DNA from: Paenibacillus sp. MAHUQ-63
GTDB taxonomy: Bacteria > Bacillota > Bacilli > Paenibacillales > NBRC-103111
Length of the DNA: 64,000 bases
Reading direction: 5' to 3'
NCBI RefSeq assembly: GCF_028765165.1
Contig: NZ_JARADB010000001.1
Coordinates: 1,426,001 to 1,490,000, forward strand
Under the pieces are notes generated by a model. That model was not told the origin of the DNA and ran no database searches. It worked only from the letters and a program-made list of their open reading frames with translations. Below, one piece after another: positions 1-8,392 of the stretch (the stretch's first letter is position 1; each line of letters begins with the position of its first letter). A program made the translations under genes and the position numbers.

Positions 1-125
1 GTACAAAGCTTGGTCATTCGTTCATGTATGCGAAGCTGCTTCTCTTCCCGTTCTTCGGGCGTAATCGAGGAGCGGATTTGTTCCATGTCCTTACGCAATT
101 CAATTTTTCTTTCACGAATATTCAT
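1..125 (-). CDS. 5-formyltetrahydrofolate cyclo-ligase, N-terminal fragment (cut by window edge)
   Basis: Only the first 41 codons are visible; the gene runs off the left edge. The N-terminus is a charged helix (MNIRERKIELRKDM then SSITPEEREEKQLRIHERM). This matches the start of the 5-formyl-THF cyclo-ligase (MTHFS/YgfA) family, which begins with a helix of the type LR..m...R..ls..e. The family converts 5-formyl-THF to 5,10-methenyl-THF with ATP. The ATG at 123-125 is preceded by AGGAAGGG at about 12 bases. The catalytic C-terminus is outside the window, so the call rests on the N-terminal pattern only. Confidence 0.5.
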   Translation of the reverse strand, partial: MNIRERKIELRKDMEQIRSSITPEEREEKQLRIHERMTKLC

Positions 126-188
126 AACAGGCTCAGCCCTTCCTAACGAAGAGTGTTTCCCCCATTTTAACATAAACAAGGAAAAAAA

Positions 189-1013
189 CTATACTCGCGC
201 TGCGGACCCCAGTTCGACGCGCGCAATGACCGGATCATGATCCGAGACATTCGTCCGAATCGTCCATGCGGAACCGGCATTCGGCAGATTGGTGAAAATG
301 TAATCGATCGTTGCACCGTCTGCGAAAGTGCCGTGCTCCGTTTGGCCGAGCGGAACGCTCATTATGTTTATTCTGTTCATTTTTAGCGGAAAAGCATCCT
401 CTTCCATATTAAAATCGCCGGCGACGACAAGCGAACCTTCCGTGGAGGTTAACACGTCCGCAATTCGGGAAAGCTGGAGCTTCCGGTCCTCTTGCGAAAG
501 ACCCAGATGGGTCGTCGCGACATGAACCTCCTCCGAACCGATCTTAACCGTTGCCGTGAGCAGGCTTCGCCTTTCCTTGCTGCCCGGAAGCAGCGTCCAG
601 GAGCTGTCCAGAATCGGATAACGGCTCAGAATGGCATTGCCATATTGCCCAACGGTGTAGGTTAGACTTGGAGCAAAGCGCATATCCATGCCCAGCATCT
701 TCGCAAGCTCCTCGGCCTGGTCTACGAACCCGCTGCGCAGCCGGAATCGGTCAACTTCCTGCAGGGCGATGACGTCGGCGCGGGATTCGCGGATAAGATC
801 CGCAATTCGACTTAATTCGACTTTATCATCCATCCCCTGGCCGTGGCGCATATTAAATGTCATAATTGTGAGAGAAGAGGCCTGGGCTAGAGCAGCCGGC
901 TTACTCAGCGCAGAAGAATAGCCTCGTCCGATGTCTGCATTCGGCGCACTAATTATGTAGAAAAGAACGAACAAACCGGCAAATCTGGCAAGCCGCGTCC
1001 TGGAAACCGCCAT
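189..1013 (-). CDS. secreted endonuclease/exonuclease/phosphatase (EEP) family protein
   Basis: A 274-aa protein with an N-terminal hydrophobic segment (about residues 9-24), suggesting export or membrane anchoring. It then carries the EEP (DNase I-like) fold: TFNMRHGQG with the first metal-site Asn, IALQEVDR with the metal-binding Glu, a central THLG, GDFN with the catalytic Asp/Asn, and the C-terminal SDHDPV with the catalytic His. All key residues are present, so it should be an active Mg-dependent phosphodiesterase or phosphatase. The substrate (DNA, sphingomyelin or inositol phosphate) cannot be told. The start at 1013 is preferred over 1031 because GGGGGA lies just before the second ATG. 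The gene lies between the partial folate gene (same strand) and the divergent ABC-F gene. Confidence 0.8.
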   Translation of the reverse strand: MAVSRTRLARFAGLFVLFYIISAPNADIGRGYSSALSKPAALAQASSLTIMTFNMRHGQGMDDKVELSRIADLIRESRADVIALQEVDRFRLRSGFVDQAEELAKMLGMDMRFAPSLTYTVGQYGNAILSRYPILDSSWTLLPGSKERRSLLTATVKIGSEEVHVATTHLGLSQEDRKLQLSRIADVLTSTEGSLVVAGDFNMEEDAFPLKMNRINIMSVPLGQTEHGTFADGATIDYIFTNLPNAGSAWTIRTNVSDHDPVIARVELGSAARV

Positions 1014-1155
1014 TCCCCATCCCCCCAACATCTATGCAAAATTAAGCATACGATGTCTTCACGCATGGTGTATACTAGTGAATTGATGGGATTATCAGCC
1101 GCCAGACGGCGGGCTCACACAGATTCCTTCATTAATAAGCAGGAGGCAGCAGCAG

Positions 1156-3096
1156 ATGCTATTACAAGTTTCGAACATTTCCAAAAGCTATGGAGTACGT
1201 TCCGTACTCTCCAATATAACGCTTCAAATCGAAGATAAAGAACGCATTGGTCTCGTCGGCGTGAACGGCGCCGGGAAGTCTACGTTGCTACAGATTATTG
1301 CCGGTGAGATGTCCTATGACAGCGGCGACATTTTCAAAGCCAAAGAAACGAAGATCGGTTATCTCAAACAAAATAGCGGACTCCAAACGGACAAAACGAT
1401 TTGGAACGAGCTGCTCAGCGTGTTCAGTACCCTGCTGGAGACCGAGAAGGAGCTGCGCGAGCTGGAGGCGCAGATGTCCGACCCTGCTCTGATCAACGAC
1501 GAGAAGAAATACGAGACCACCATGAACCGGTACGCCCAGCGCTCCGATTGGTTCCGCGAGCAGGGCGGCTACGAAATCGAAGCGAAAATTCGCGGCATTC
1601 TTCACGGGATGGGCTTCGGCGAATTCTCGCCGGATACCCTCGTGCAAACGTTGAGCGGCGGGCAGAAAACAAGGCTGGCCCTAGCCAAAATGCTGCTCGA
1701 AGAGCCCGACCTGCTCATGCTCGATGAGCCGACGAACCATCTGGACATTCAAACCTTAACCTGGTTGGAGGGATATCTCCGTGGATATCCGGGTGCGATT
1801 CTCGTCGTATCCCATGACCGGTTCTTCCTGGATGCGCTGGTCACTTCCATCTACGAAATCGAGCGTCATGCCGCCAAGCGGTATACCGGGAACTACACCC
1901 GGTTCATCGAAATTAAAGAAGCGAATTACGAAATCGAACTAAAGCAGTTCGAGAAGCAGCAGGAGGAGATCGCGAAGCTGGAAGATTTCGTGCAGCGCAA
2001 CATCGTGCGTGCTTCGACAACCAAGAGAGCTCAGAGCCGCCGCAAGCAGCTGGAGAAGATGGACCGGCTCGACAAGCCGATGGGCGATTTGAAGCGCGCC
2101 TCGTTCTCTTTCGAAATCGAGCATACATCAGGCAAAGAAGTGCTGCAGGTCGATCGTCTGGCGATTTCCTATGACGGGATAAACCGGCTGCTCGACGGGG
2201 TCTCCTTCCAGCTTCGCCGCTCGGAGACGGCCGCGCTCATCGGACCCAACGGGGTCGGCAAATCGACGCTGCTCAAAACTTTAATCGGTCAACACCAGCC
2301 CGATGCCGGCACGTTCAAGTGGGGCACAGGCGTCACGATCGGCTACTACGATCAGGAGCAGACAGGGCTGAACCCGGCGAACAGCGTCCTGGAGGAAGTA
2401 TGGAACGCGTACCCTCATCTGGAGGAGGCGCGCATTCGCACCGTGCTGGGGAATTTCCTGTTCAGCGGCGAGGAAGTGTTCAAGAAGGTCGCTGCGCTGA
2501 GCGGCGGCGAGAAGGCCCGGGTCGCTCTGGCCAAGCTCATGCTGCAGAAAGCGAACGTCCTCATCCTCGATGAGCCTACCAACCATCTTGATCTGTACAG
2601 CAAAGAAGTGCTGGAGTCGGCTTTGATCGACTATGAGGGAACGCTTCTGTTCATCTCCCATGACCGCTACTTCCTGAATAAAATGGCGGAGAGCATGCTC
2701 GATCTGCAAAAAGACGGGCTCACCGCTTATCTCGGCAACTACGACGATTATGTGGAAAAGAAAGCCGAGCTGGCGGAGATTGAAGCCAAGCGCTTGGCCA
2801 AAGAGGCGGAGAAGAAGGCGGCCGGCGGAGCGGCGGCCAAGAATGAACCCGCCGCCGGCGGGTACGAGGCGGACAAAGCGGCCAAGCGCGAGGAACGCAG
2901 CCGCCAGCGCAAGCTGGAGCAGCTGGAGCTCGACATCGCCCGGCTGGAAGACGAAGTCTCCGCGCTGGAGGCGGAGCTTGCCGATCCGGACGTGTACAAC
3001 AACTACGTCCTCGTGCAGGAGAAGCAGGCCGAGGTGGATAAGCGCAAGAGTATGCTAGCAGGCTGCTATGAGGAGTGGGAGGCGCTGCTCGTCTAA
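1156..3096 (+). CDS. ydiF: ABC-F family ATPase, YdiF-like
   Basis: A 646-aa soluble protein with two ABC ATPase domains and no membrane segments. The first domain has Walker A GVNGAGKST, signature LSGGQKTRLALAK and Walker B LLMLDEPTNHLD. The second has GPNGVGKST, LSGGEKARVALAK and VLILDEPTNHLD. A charged linker follows domain 1 and a Glu/Lys-rich coiled coil fills about the last 90 residues. This is the ABC-F plan; such proteins act on the ribosome, resolving stalled translation or giving antibiotic resistance. Length and gene neighbourhood (tsaD/tsaB/tsaE nearby) match B. subtilis YdiF. The ribosome site AGGAGG lies 11 bases before the ATG. The 3' end overlaps the convergent gene by 4 bases. 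Confidence 0.9.
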   Translation: MLLQVSNISKSYGVRSVLSNITLQIEDKERIGLVGVNGAGKSTLLQIIAGEMSYDSGDIFKAKETKIGYLKQNSGLQTDKTIWNELLSVFSTLLETEKELRELEAQMSDPALINDEKKYETTMNRYAQRSDWFREQGGYEIEAKIRGILHGMGFGEFSPDTLVQTLSGGQKTRLALAKMLLEEPDLLMLDEPTNHLDIQTLTWLEGYLRGYPGAILVVSHDRFFLDALVTSIYEIERHAAKRYTGNYTRFIEIKEANYEIELKQFEKQQEEIAKLEDFVQRNIVRASTTKRAQSRRKQLEKMDRLDKPMGDLKRASFSFEIEHTSGKEVLQVDRLAISYDGINRLLDGVSFQLRRSETAALIGPNGVGKSTLLKTLIGQHQPDAGTFKWGTGVTIGYYDQEQTGLNPANSVLEEVWNAYPHLEEARIRTVLGNFLFSGEEVFKKVAALSGGEKARVALAKLMLQKANVLILDEPTNHLDLYSKEVLESALIDYEGTLLFISHDRYFLNKMAESMLDLQKDGLTAYLGNYDDYVEKKAELAEIEAKRLAKEAEKKAAGGAAAKNEPAAGGYEADKAAKREERSRQRKLEQLELDIARLEDEVSALEAELADPDVYNNYVLVQEKQAEVDKRKSMLAGCYEEWEALLV

Positions 3097-5465
3097 GAAG
3101 ACGGCGCCAGCTCCCGCAGCCGCAGCAGCAGCATCGGCACGGCGACGAAGACGATCATCGTCGCTGCGGCCACAATACCGGAGTCATTGAGCAGCAGCGC
3201 TGCGATGGCTCCGATCATATTGGCTGAGAACCCGTACATCCAGTACGGGTTTTCGTGCTGCCACACGCGGAGCCTGCCGCGCGGGCGAAGCACCAGCACC
3301 GCCATCACGAAGAGACTCGTGAGGAGGACCTTGCTCCAAGCGGATGCCCGAAGCAGGTGCACATTCATCCGCAGCTTGCGCACGATCAGATGCCCGATCT
3401 GATCGAACCGCCCTTCGCGCAGCGCGTGGAACGCGCGCCCGACATGGCTCTCCCGCGCGAACGCCGCGGGAGAATCGGCGCTGTTGAGCAGCCACAGCGC
3501 CCCGACCCCGAGCGCGAGCAGCACCGTCAGCAGGGCCGTGCCCCTGCCTAGGTTCAGCTCGCGCCAGCGGCTGCCGGCGAAGCACTGCACGCCGGCGATG
3601 CCGAAGGCGACCGCAGCGCTCAGGGCGCCGCCCGCGTTCGCTCCGAGTGACGGTGCCGCCAAGGCGGCCGTCACGAGCAGGAACGCGGTGCCGGCAGCCG
3701 CGCCGGCCCCACGCCTTACAGCGCCGCCTGCGGCATGACGGCGCTGCAAGGCGGCGGTCACGCCGAGCACCAGCGCACCGATGAGGACGCCCATGTATTC
3801 GTTGCCGATGCCGTAATAACGGGCGCCGATCATCGGGTCGTAGCCTAGCACGGAATATTTCATAGCCTGCGCCCCTGTGAACGTATCGAGCGTAATGATT
3901 CCGGCAAGCCCGAGACCGATGCCCATCATGGCCTTAGTTTCCGTGCAGTTTTGGAGCAAAAGGGCAAGCGCCAAGCTCCCCAGCACGAAATAGGTCACAA
4001 GCATAGCCATTGCCGCGGGTATCCCCGCTATTGCCGTCAGAGGAGCGGCGGCCCAGCCCAGGACCAGCATGACGGCCGGCGCCGTCAGCAGCGATAACAG
4101 CAGCGTGCGGATCAGTCCATACCCGCTGAATTGCCCCAGGCTTTCCCCGCGCCTTCTCAGCCAAACCGCATAAAGCAAACTTCCCAGTAAAACGAACATC
4201 TCATAAGTTGCGAATGGATACAGCAAATACGGACGGCTGCGGTAAATCATTCGCATGCTGTTCTGATCAAGCAGCAGCTCGGCGAGCCCCCCGGTTGCGG
4301 AGGAAGCTGCCAGCGGGATGCCGCTCAATCCTGGCGGCTGCGGAATTTTGAACTCGTCCAGCAGTGAGCTTGTCCAATCTTGAAAGGTCACAACGCCTTT
4401 GCGGCGGGTAGATTCCGATACGAGCATGCCGCTCTCCCCCGTGTAATGAATAAGCGGCGATAGATAAGCCTTTTCCCTTGCCGCTTCCGAGCTCACCTCC
4501 GGCGAGAATACCCACAAGCTGTCCTGATCTGTCTGCACTTCCTCCATTAGCTGGCCCAGAAAGGCATCTATCTCTTGCAGCACCTTACCTTTCAGTTCCT
4601 CCCAGCGGTCCGTGTCATAATGACTTTTGTCAGCGTTCAGCCTGTACAGATCGCCTAATTCAATGAGCGTGAAGCTGGATGGCATTCTTTTTTTCCACAA
4701 CTGAAGAAGCTGTGCATAATCGGTACGCATCCCGTAGGGTCTATCCACAGCCGCAGCCGTCGCTTCATCCCCCAGAGTCCCGTTATCCACAATCCCATTG
4801 GAATCTATCAGCATGAGAGGCGCATAGCGGCGCAGCTGTTTGAATTCAACATGGGCGCCTTGGTCCAAATCGCTGCTGCCGAGGACGGTGCGCCGAATCC
4901 CATATCCTTTCAGCAAATCCCCCAGCATCCCCGCCCCATACAGTTGATCTTGATTCAGCCTCTTCAGTTTGGGCAGATCGGGAACTAGCAGTGCCCCTGC
5001 TGCTGCGGCGCCAAGCACATCCTCTTGCGCCGGGCCCATATACCGTTCCCTAAGCTGTGTAGCACGGACGCCAAGCCTCATATCCTCAGCTTCCAAAGCT
5101 TGCAGCTCCGGAAGTCCGGTGAGCGCTTCCCCAGCCCCAAGCGAGCTGTAGACATCCCGCATTGAACGAGCAGCCGTTCGAATATTCATCCCGCCGATAG
5201 CTCCGAGCTCTGTCAGCTTCCGGATATGCGGCAGAGCTCCCAACCGCTCGGGCCTCAGCTCCAGGAACGAAAAGCAGGGAATGGCAATGACCGTCACTTT
5301 CTTGAATCTTTCATTAGGGCTGAAAGACACTTGGGCTTCGGCCGCTACTCCCTGTGCACGTTGAATCGTTGAAGTCGCCTCGGCGCCGGCAGCTATCCCG
5401 TATGTGGACAACTCCGGTACGGAACTCAAGATACCCACAAGACAAATCATTATTTTTAATTTCAT
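3093..5465 (-). CDS. large membrane protein with alkaline-phosphatase-superfamily-like exported domain
   Basis: A 790-aa protein. A signal-like hydrophobic stretch (residues 1-27) is followed by an extracytoplasmic region of about 400 residues. Its beta-strand start (VTVIAIPCFSF), the segment near LIELGDLY, the strand DSLWVFSPEVS and the C-terminal DWTSSLLDEFKIP recall the alkaline phosphatase/sulfatase fold, but the usual metal-binding Asp/His residues are not obvious. The second half holds roughly ten transmembrane helices. I do not know a named function. A phosphoglycerol-transferase-like or degenerate regulatory role is a guess. It converges with ydiF (4-base overlap). Its promoter should lie at 5466-5595, next to the DnaA-box cluster. 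Confidence 0.6.
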   Translation of the reverse strand: MKLKIMICLVGILSSVPELSTYGIAAGAEATSTIQRAQGVAAEAQVSFSPNERFKKVTVIAIPCFSFLELRPERLGALPHIRKLTELGAIGGMNIRTAARSMRDVYSSLGAGEALTGLPELQALEAEDMRLGVRATQLRERYMGPAQEDVLGAAAAGALLVPDLPKLKRLNQDQLYGAGMLGDLLKGYGIRRTVLGSSDLDQGAHVEFKQLRRYAPLMLIDSNGIVDNGTLGDEATAAAVDRPYGMRTDYAQLLQLWKKRMPSSFTLIELGDLYRLNADKSHYDTDRWEELKGKVLQEIDAFLGQLMEEVQTDQDSLWVFSPEVSSEAAREKAYLSPLIHYTGESGMLVSESTRRKGVVTFQDWTSSLLDEFKIPQPPGLSGIPLAASSATGGLAELLLDQNSMRMIYRSRPYLLYPFATYEMFVLLGSLLYAVWLRRRGESLGQFSGYGLIRTLLLSLLTAPAVMLVLGWAAAPLTAIAGIPAAMAMLVTYFVLGSLALALLLQNCTETKAMMGIGLGLAGIITLDTFTGAQAMKYSVLGYDPMIGARYYGIGNEYMGVLIGALVLGVTAALQRRHAAGGAVRRGAGAAAGTAFLLVTAALAAPSLGANAGGALSAAVAFGIAGVQCFAGSRWRELNLGRGTALLTVLLALGVGALWLLNSADSPAAFARESHVGRAFHALREGRFDQIGHLIVRKLRMNVHLLRASAWSKVLLTSLFVMAVLVLRPRGRLRVWQHENPYWMYGFSANMIGAIAALLLNDSGIVAAATMIVFVAVPMLLLRLRELAPSS

Positions 5466-5585
5466 ACGAATTCTCCCGCCCGTTTTTTGGTTATAGCTTT
5501 TTCCTCAAGCGGTGAAAGTATCCAATGCCGAATTGTTCCGATAATTTAGGAGACGATTTGTCACCCCCAATTCTTACACACATGG

Positions 5586-5796
5586 TTATCCACATGAAAA
5601 AAGGGAGGCTAAACCCGCCTCCCCCTGCGATTTTTTGCATTTTTCCACAAACTTATCCACATTATCCCCAAAAACCTGTTCAAAAGTTATCCGATTTTTT
5701 TCCCCCTTAAAATCGTTGATCTATGGGGATTTCTTATAGTTGTTCACATTGTACACAGGGTATGTGGATAACTTTGCTCACAAGTTGTGTATATAA
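5586..5796. promoter_or_regulatory. DnaA-box cluster
   Basis: Within about 210 bases there are three perfect TTATCCACA boxes: 5586-5594 (+), 5653-5661 (+) and 5763-5771 (minus strand, read as TGTGGATAA). There are five more with one mismatch to TTATNCACA: 5641-5649, 5662-5670, 5740-5748, 5749-5757, and 5786-5794 on the minus strand. Several are directly abutted (5653-5670 and 5740-5757), as seen in cooperative DnaA sites. The surrounding sequence is AT-rich. No dnaA or dnaN gene is nearby, so this is not the usual Bacillota oriC. Confidence 0.7.
5596..5623 (-). terminator. rho-independent terminator of leuA
   Basis: Read on the minus strand, GGGAGGC, a 7-base loop and GCCTCCC are followed by TTTTTT. 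It lies 209 bases past the leuA stop, so leuA transcripts would cross most of the DnaA-box cluster. Confidence 0.75.
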
Positions 5797-5831
5797 CTAA
5801 GTTTTCTCACAATTCAAGTGAATCTGTCCCC

Positions 5832-7403
5832 TTAAGAAGCCGTTGTGACCTCGGATGTCGATTCCGGAGCGCCCTGTCCCTGCATGCGAATGGCTTGGTT
5901 GCAGGCCGAGATGAATGCTTTCGCCACTGCAACGAGCACATCTTGGTCGATACCGGTGTTCTTATACGTCTGGCCATCGACGGAAATGGTCACTTCCGCT
6001 TCACCGGTTGCTTTCTCCCCTGTGGATAGCGAATGCAGCTCCAGATCGGAGAACTCCACGGTCATCGGCACCGCTTGACGAAGACTTTGCACGATCGCTT
6101 CGATCGGTCCTTCGCCTGTGCCCGAGTAGACGCTCTCGACTCCCGTCTGGTTGTTCCTGACGGCCACGGAAGCGACCCGGTTGCGGTCACTGCTGGATAC
6201 GACCTGCACATGCGTCAGCGTGAACGGCTCCATCTGGCCTTCAACCGTTGTACCTACAAGCTCCAGCAGCTGATCGTCGGTAACCATCTTCTGCTCGTCG
6301 GCTTTTTCCTTGAACTTCGTATACAGCGTATCCAGCTCTTCACCGGTCAGCTCGATACCGAATTGACCTACGCGGTGCTTCAGCGCATGGCGGCCGGAGT
6401 GCTTGCCCAGAATGATCATCGAGCGTGGAATGCCCAGCTTCTCCGGATCCATGATTTCGTACGTGCTGCGGTTTTTCAGCAAACCGTCTTGATGAATACC
6501 CGCTTCGTGCTGGAACGCATTCCGGCCGACGATCGGTTTATTGTAGGCGATCGGGAAGCCCATGATGCGGGAAACCATCTTAGACGTGTTGAAAATTTCG
6601 CTGCTCACAATGCCCGTCTCGACGCCCATCGTTTGCTTACGGGTCTCAATCGCCATGACCAGTTCTTCCAGCGAACAGTTCCCCGCACGCTCACCGACGC
6701 CGTTGACCGTAACCTCCACATGGGTAACGCCGGCGGCAATGGCAGCCAAAGAGTTCGCAACGGCAAGCCCCAGATCGTTGTGACAATGAGCGCTGTATTC
6801 GACCGTATCGCCGCCTCTTACACTATGGCGTACTCGGCGGAACATCGCTCCGTATTCTTCCGGCAGCGCGTATCCGACGGTGTCCGGGATGTTGAGAATC
6901 GTGGCGCCCTCCGCGATAACGGCCTCCAGAACTTCGAACAAGAATTCATCCCCTGTCCGCGTAGCGTCCATCGGCGAGAATTCGATGTTATTCACGAATT
7001 TCTTGGCATACGCAACCATCGTGCGCGCCATCTCCACGACCTGCTGGCGCGATTTGCGCAGTTGGAAATCCAGGTGGATGTCCGACGAAGACAGAAACAT
7101 GTGAATCCGGCGCGATGCGGCATCCTGCGTTGCTTTGACCGCTGCGTCGATGTCGGCTTTCATCGCGCGGGCGAATCCGCAAATCTCGACGCCGTGCAGC
7201 TCGCGGGATATTTGCTGGACCGCATGGAAGTCGCCGGGGCTCGAGATCGGGAAGCCGGGCTCGATCGTATCGACACCCATTTTGGCCAGCTGTCTGGCGA
7301 TGCGAATCTTTTCCTCCGGATACAGCGAAGCGCCCGGCGCTTGCTCTCCATCACGCAGTGTTGTATCGAAAATACGAATGCGGCGGTTAGTTTGATGTTC
7401 CAT
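5832..7403 (-). CDS. leuA: 2-isopropylmalate synthase
   Basis: A 523-aa enzyme that condenses acetyl-CoA with 2-ketoisovalerate, the first committed step of leucine synthesis. The N-terminal HMGL-type TIM barrel begins IRIFDTTLRDGEQAPGAS, with the catalytic Arg and metal-ligand Asp. Further on are HCHNDLGLAVANS (metal His pair) and VNGVGERAGNCSLEE. The C-terminal LeuA dimer/regulatory domain (from about residue 390) is complete, so feedback inhibition by leucine is expected. GAGGAGG precedes the ATG by about 7 bases. It is a single-gene unit here, separate from any ilv-leu operon, and lies behind two Leu T-boxes. Confidence 0.97.
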   Translation of the reverse strand: MEHQTNRRIRIFDTTLRDGEQAPGASLYPEEKIRIARQLAKMGVDTIEPGFPISSPGDFHAVQQISRELHGVEICGFARAMKADIDAAVKATQDAASRRIHMFLSSSDIHLDFQLRKSRQQVVEMARTMVAYAKKFVNNIEFSPMDATRTGDEFLFEVLEAVIAEGATILNIPDTVGYALPEEYGAMFRRVRHSVRGGDTVEYSAHCHNDLGLAVANSLAAIAAGVTHVEVTVNGVGERAGNCSLEELVMAIETRKQTMGVETGIVSSEIFNTSKMVSRIMGFPIAYNKPIVGRNAFQHEAGIHQDGLLKNRSTYEIMDPEKLGIPRSMIILGKHSGRHALKHRVGQFGIELTGEELDTLYTKFKEKADEQKMVTDDQLLELVGTTVEGQMEPFTLTHVQVVSSSDRNRVASVAVRNNQTGVESVYSGTGEGPIEAIVQSLRQAVPMTVEFSDLELHSLSTGEKATGEAEVTISVDGQTYKNTGIDQDVLVAVAKAFISACNQAIRMQGQGAPESTSEVTTAS

Positions 7404-7519
7404 GGTTATATTCCTCCTCGAATGTGAGCCAGACGCTGCTGGCGATGATGAATGTCAGAGCAGCCTTATGGACAAGTCCAACAGGTCGACAGGCGCTCTC
7501 GCTTTTGTACTTTACAACA

Positions 7520-7797
7520 ACAAAAAGACCCGCCATCTCCATATAAGAGACGACGGGTCTTCACCCAGCGCGGTACCACTCTTGTTGACTCCGCGTGCGG
7601 AGCCCACCTCAGACATTGCCGGCCAAGATGCAGCCGGTCATGTCACCCGATCACGGAGGTCATCCGTTCATGCCTAACAGCATTAGCTATGCCGCTCAGC
7701 ATGACCGCTTCCAAGCGAGTTCGGGGCATTCCCGGTCTGCGTCGCATCGACCCGCAGCTTTCTGTACCGTGGAGGTGAGCCCTTACTACTCTTGTTC
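7520..7797 (-). promoter_or_regulatory. T-box riboswitch 1 (proximal), leucine specifier
   Basis: On the minus strand this leader carries the stem I landmarks (GAGTAGTA near its start), a specifier context GAACTCGC, and the T-box core AGAGTGGTACCGCG (7569-7582). An intrinsic terminator follows (7522-7560: a stem around GACCCGTCGTCTC/GAGATGGCGGGTC, then TTTTT). The specifier CTC (7717-7719) reads leucine. The UGGU bulge pairs with an ACCA tRNA end, as expected for tRNA-Leu. Uncharged tRNA-Leu would stabilise the antiterminator and allow leuA transcription. No convincing promoter was found directly upstream, so it is probably read from the promoter at 8319-8347. Confidence 0.93.
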
Positions 7798-8033
7798 ATT
7801 GCGTTTATTCTATGTTCAGATGGTTGATATGTGGTGTGATTGACGAATAGCTGCGATTCGGTAGAGTTCCCTGTATTTCCTGCAGTAAATACGGGCTCCC
7901 GCGTTCAATTTCAAGAAAATTCGGTAAATTCGCCGTATGTTGCGGCTGACTAGTCTCAATCGGCGGAACTGCACGGAAAGAGATGCAGCTAAGGCAGAGG
8001 TGCATGGCGGTGGGGCAGCCGTCTAGAACGACC

Positions 8034-8303
8034 AAAAAGACCTGCCATCTCTATAAAAGAGACGACAGGCCTGAACCTTCCGCGGTACCACTCTCATTGA
8101 TCCGAGCTGTTAGCTCGAAACCACTCGTGTACCCGATCACGGGGGTCAACCGTCAAGACCTACTTGGTGCCGGATCCTTGGCATCCTGATCAGCCTTACC
8201 GCTCCCGGGCGAGTTCTGGTCACGTTTCGTCTGTGCTTTCACCAAGCGCACAGCTCTCTGAGCGAAACTGAGGGTCCGTACTATTCCCGTTCTTAGCGTT
8301 TCA
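8034..8303 (-). promoter_or_regulatory. T-box riboswitch 2 (distal), leucine specifier
   Basis: This is a second complete T-box on the minus strand: a GAATAGTACGG stem I start, specifier context CAGAACTCGCC with CTC (Leu) at 8211-8213, core AGAGTGGTACCGCG at 8081-8094, and a terminator hairpin at 8040-8072 followed by TTTTT. Its terminator is nearly the same as that of T-box 1 (shared GTCGTCTCTT and GAGATGGC), which points to an old duplication. No gene is recognised between the two T-boxes (7798-8033), so both seem to gate leuA. Confidence 0.92.
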
Positions 8304-8318
8304 AAAGTATTGATTGTG

Positions 8319-8347
8319 ATTATAATATGCGTTCACGGCAAAGTCAA
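8319..8347 (-). promoter_or_regulatory. sigma-A promoter for the T-box/leuA leader
   Basis: On the minus strand TTGACT (8342-8347), a spacer of exactly 17 bases and TATAAT (8319-8324) form a near-consensus sigma-A promoter. It is placed just upstream of the distal T-box and downstream of the tsaD stop. Confidence 0.85.
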
Positions 8348-8392
8348 TACAGTTATCTGAAAATTGTTAAATTTTGCTGAGCAGCGTGGAAC

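Noticed and set aside
5586-5796. Chromosomal or plasmid replication origin
   Set aside because: No dnaA, dnaN, rep gene or clear unwinding element next to it; a non-origin DnaA cluster fits better.
6033-7427. Long plus-strand frame opposite leuA
   Set aside because: It is the antisense shadow of a well-conserved leuA, has no family features and no ribosome site.
7805-8035. 76-codon minus-strand frame between the two T-boxes
   Set aside because: Its start lies at the T-box 2 terminator, there is no ribosome site and no recognisable domain; it was considered as a leader peptide or lost gene but not supported.
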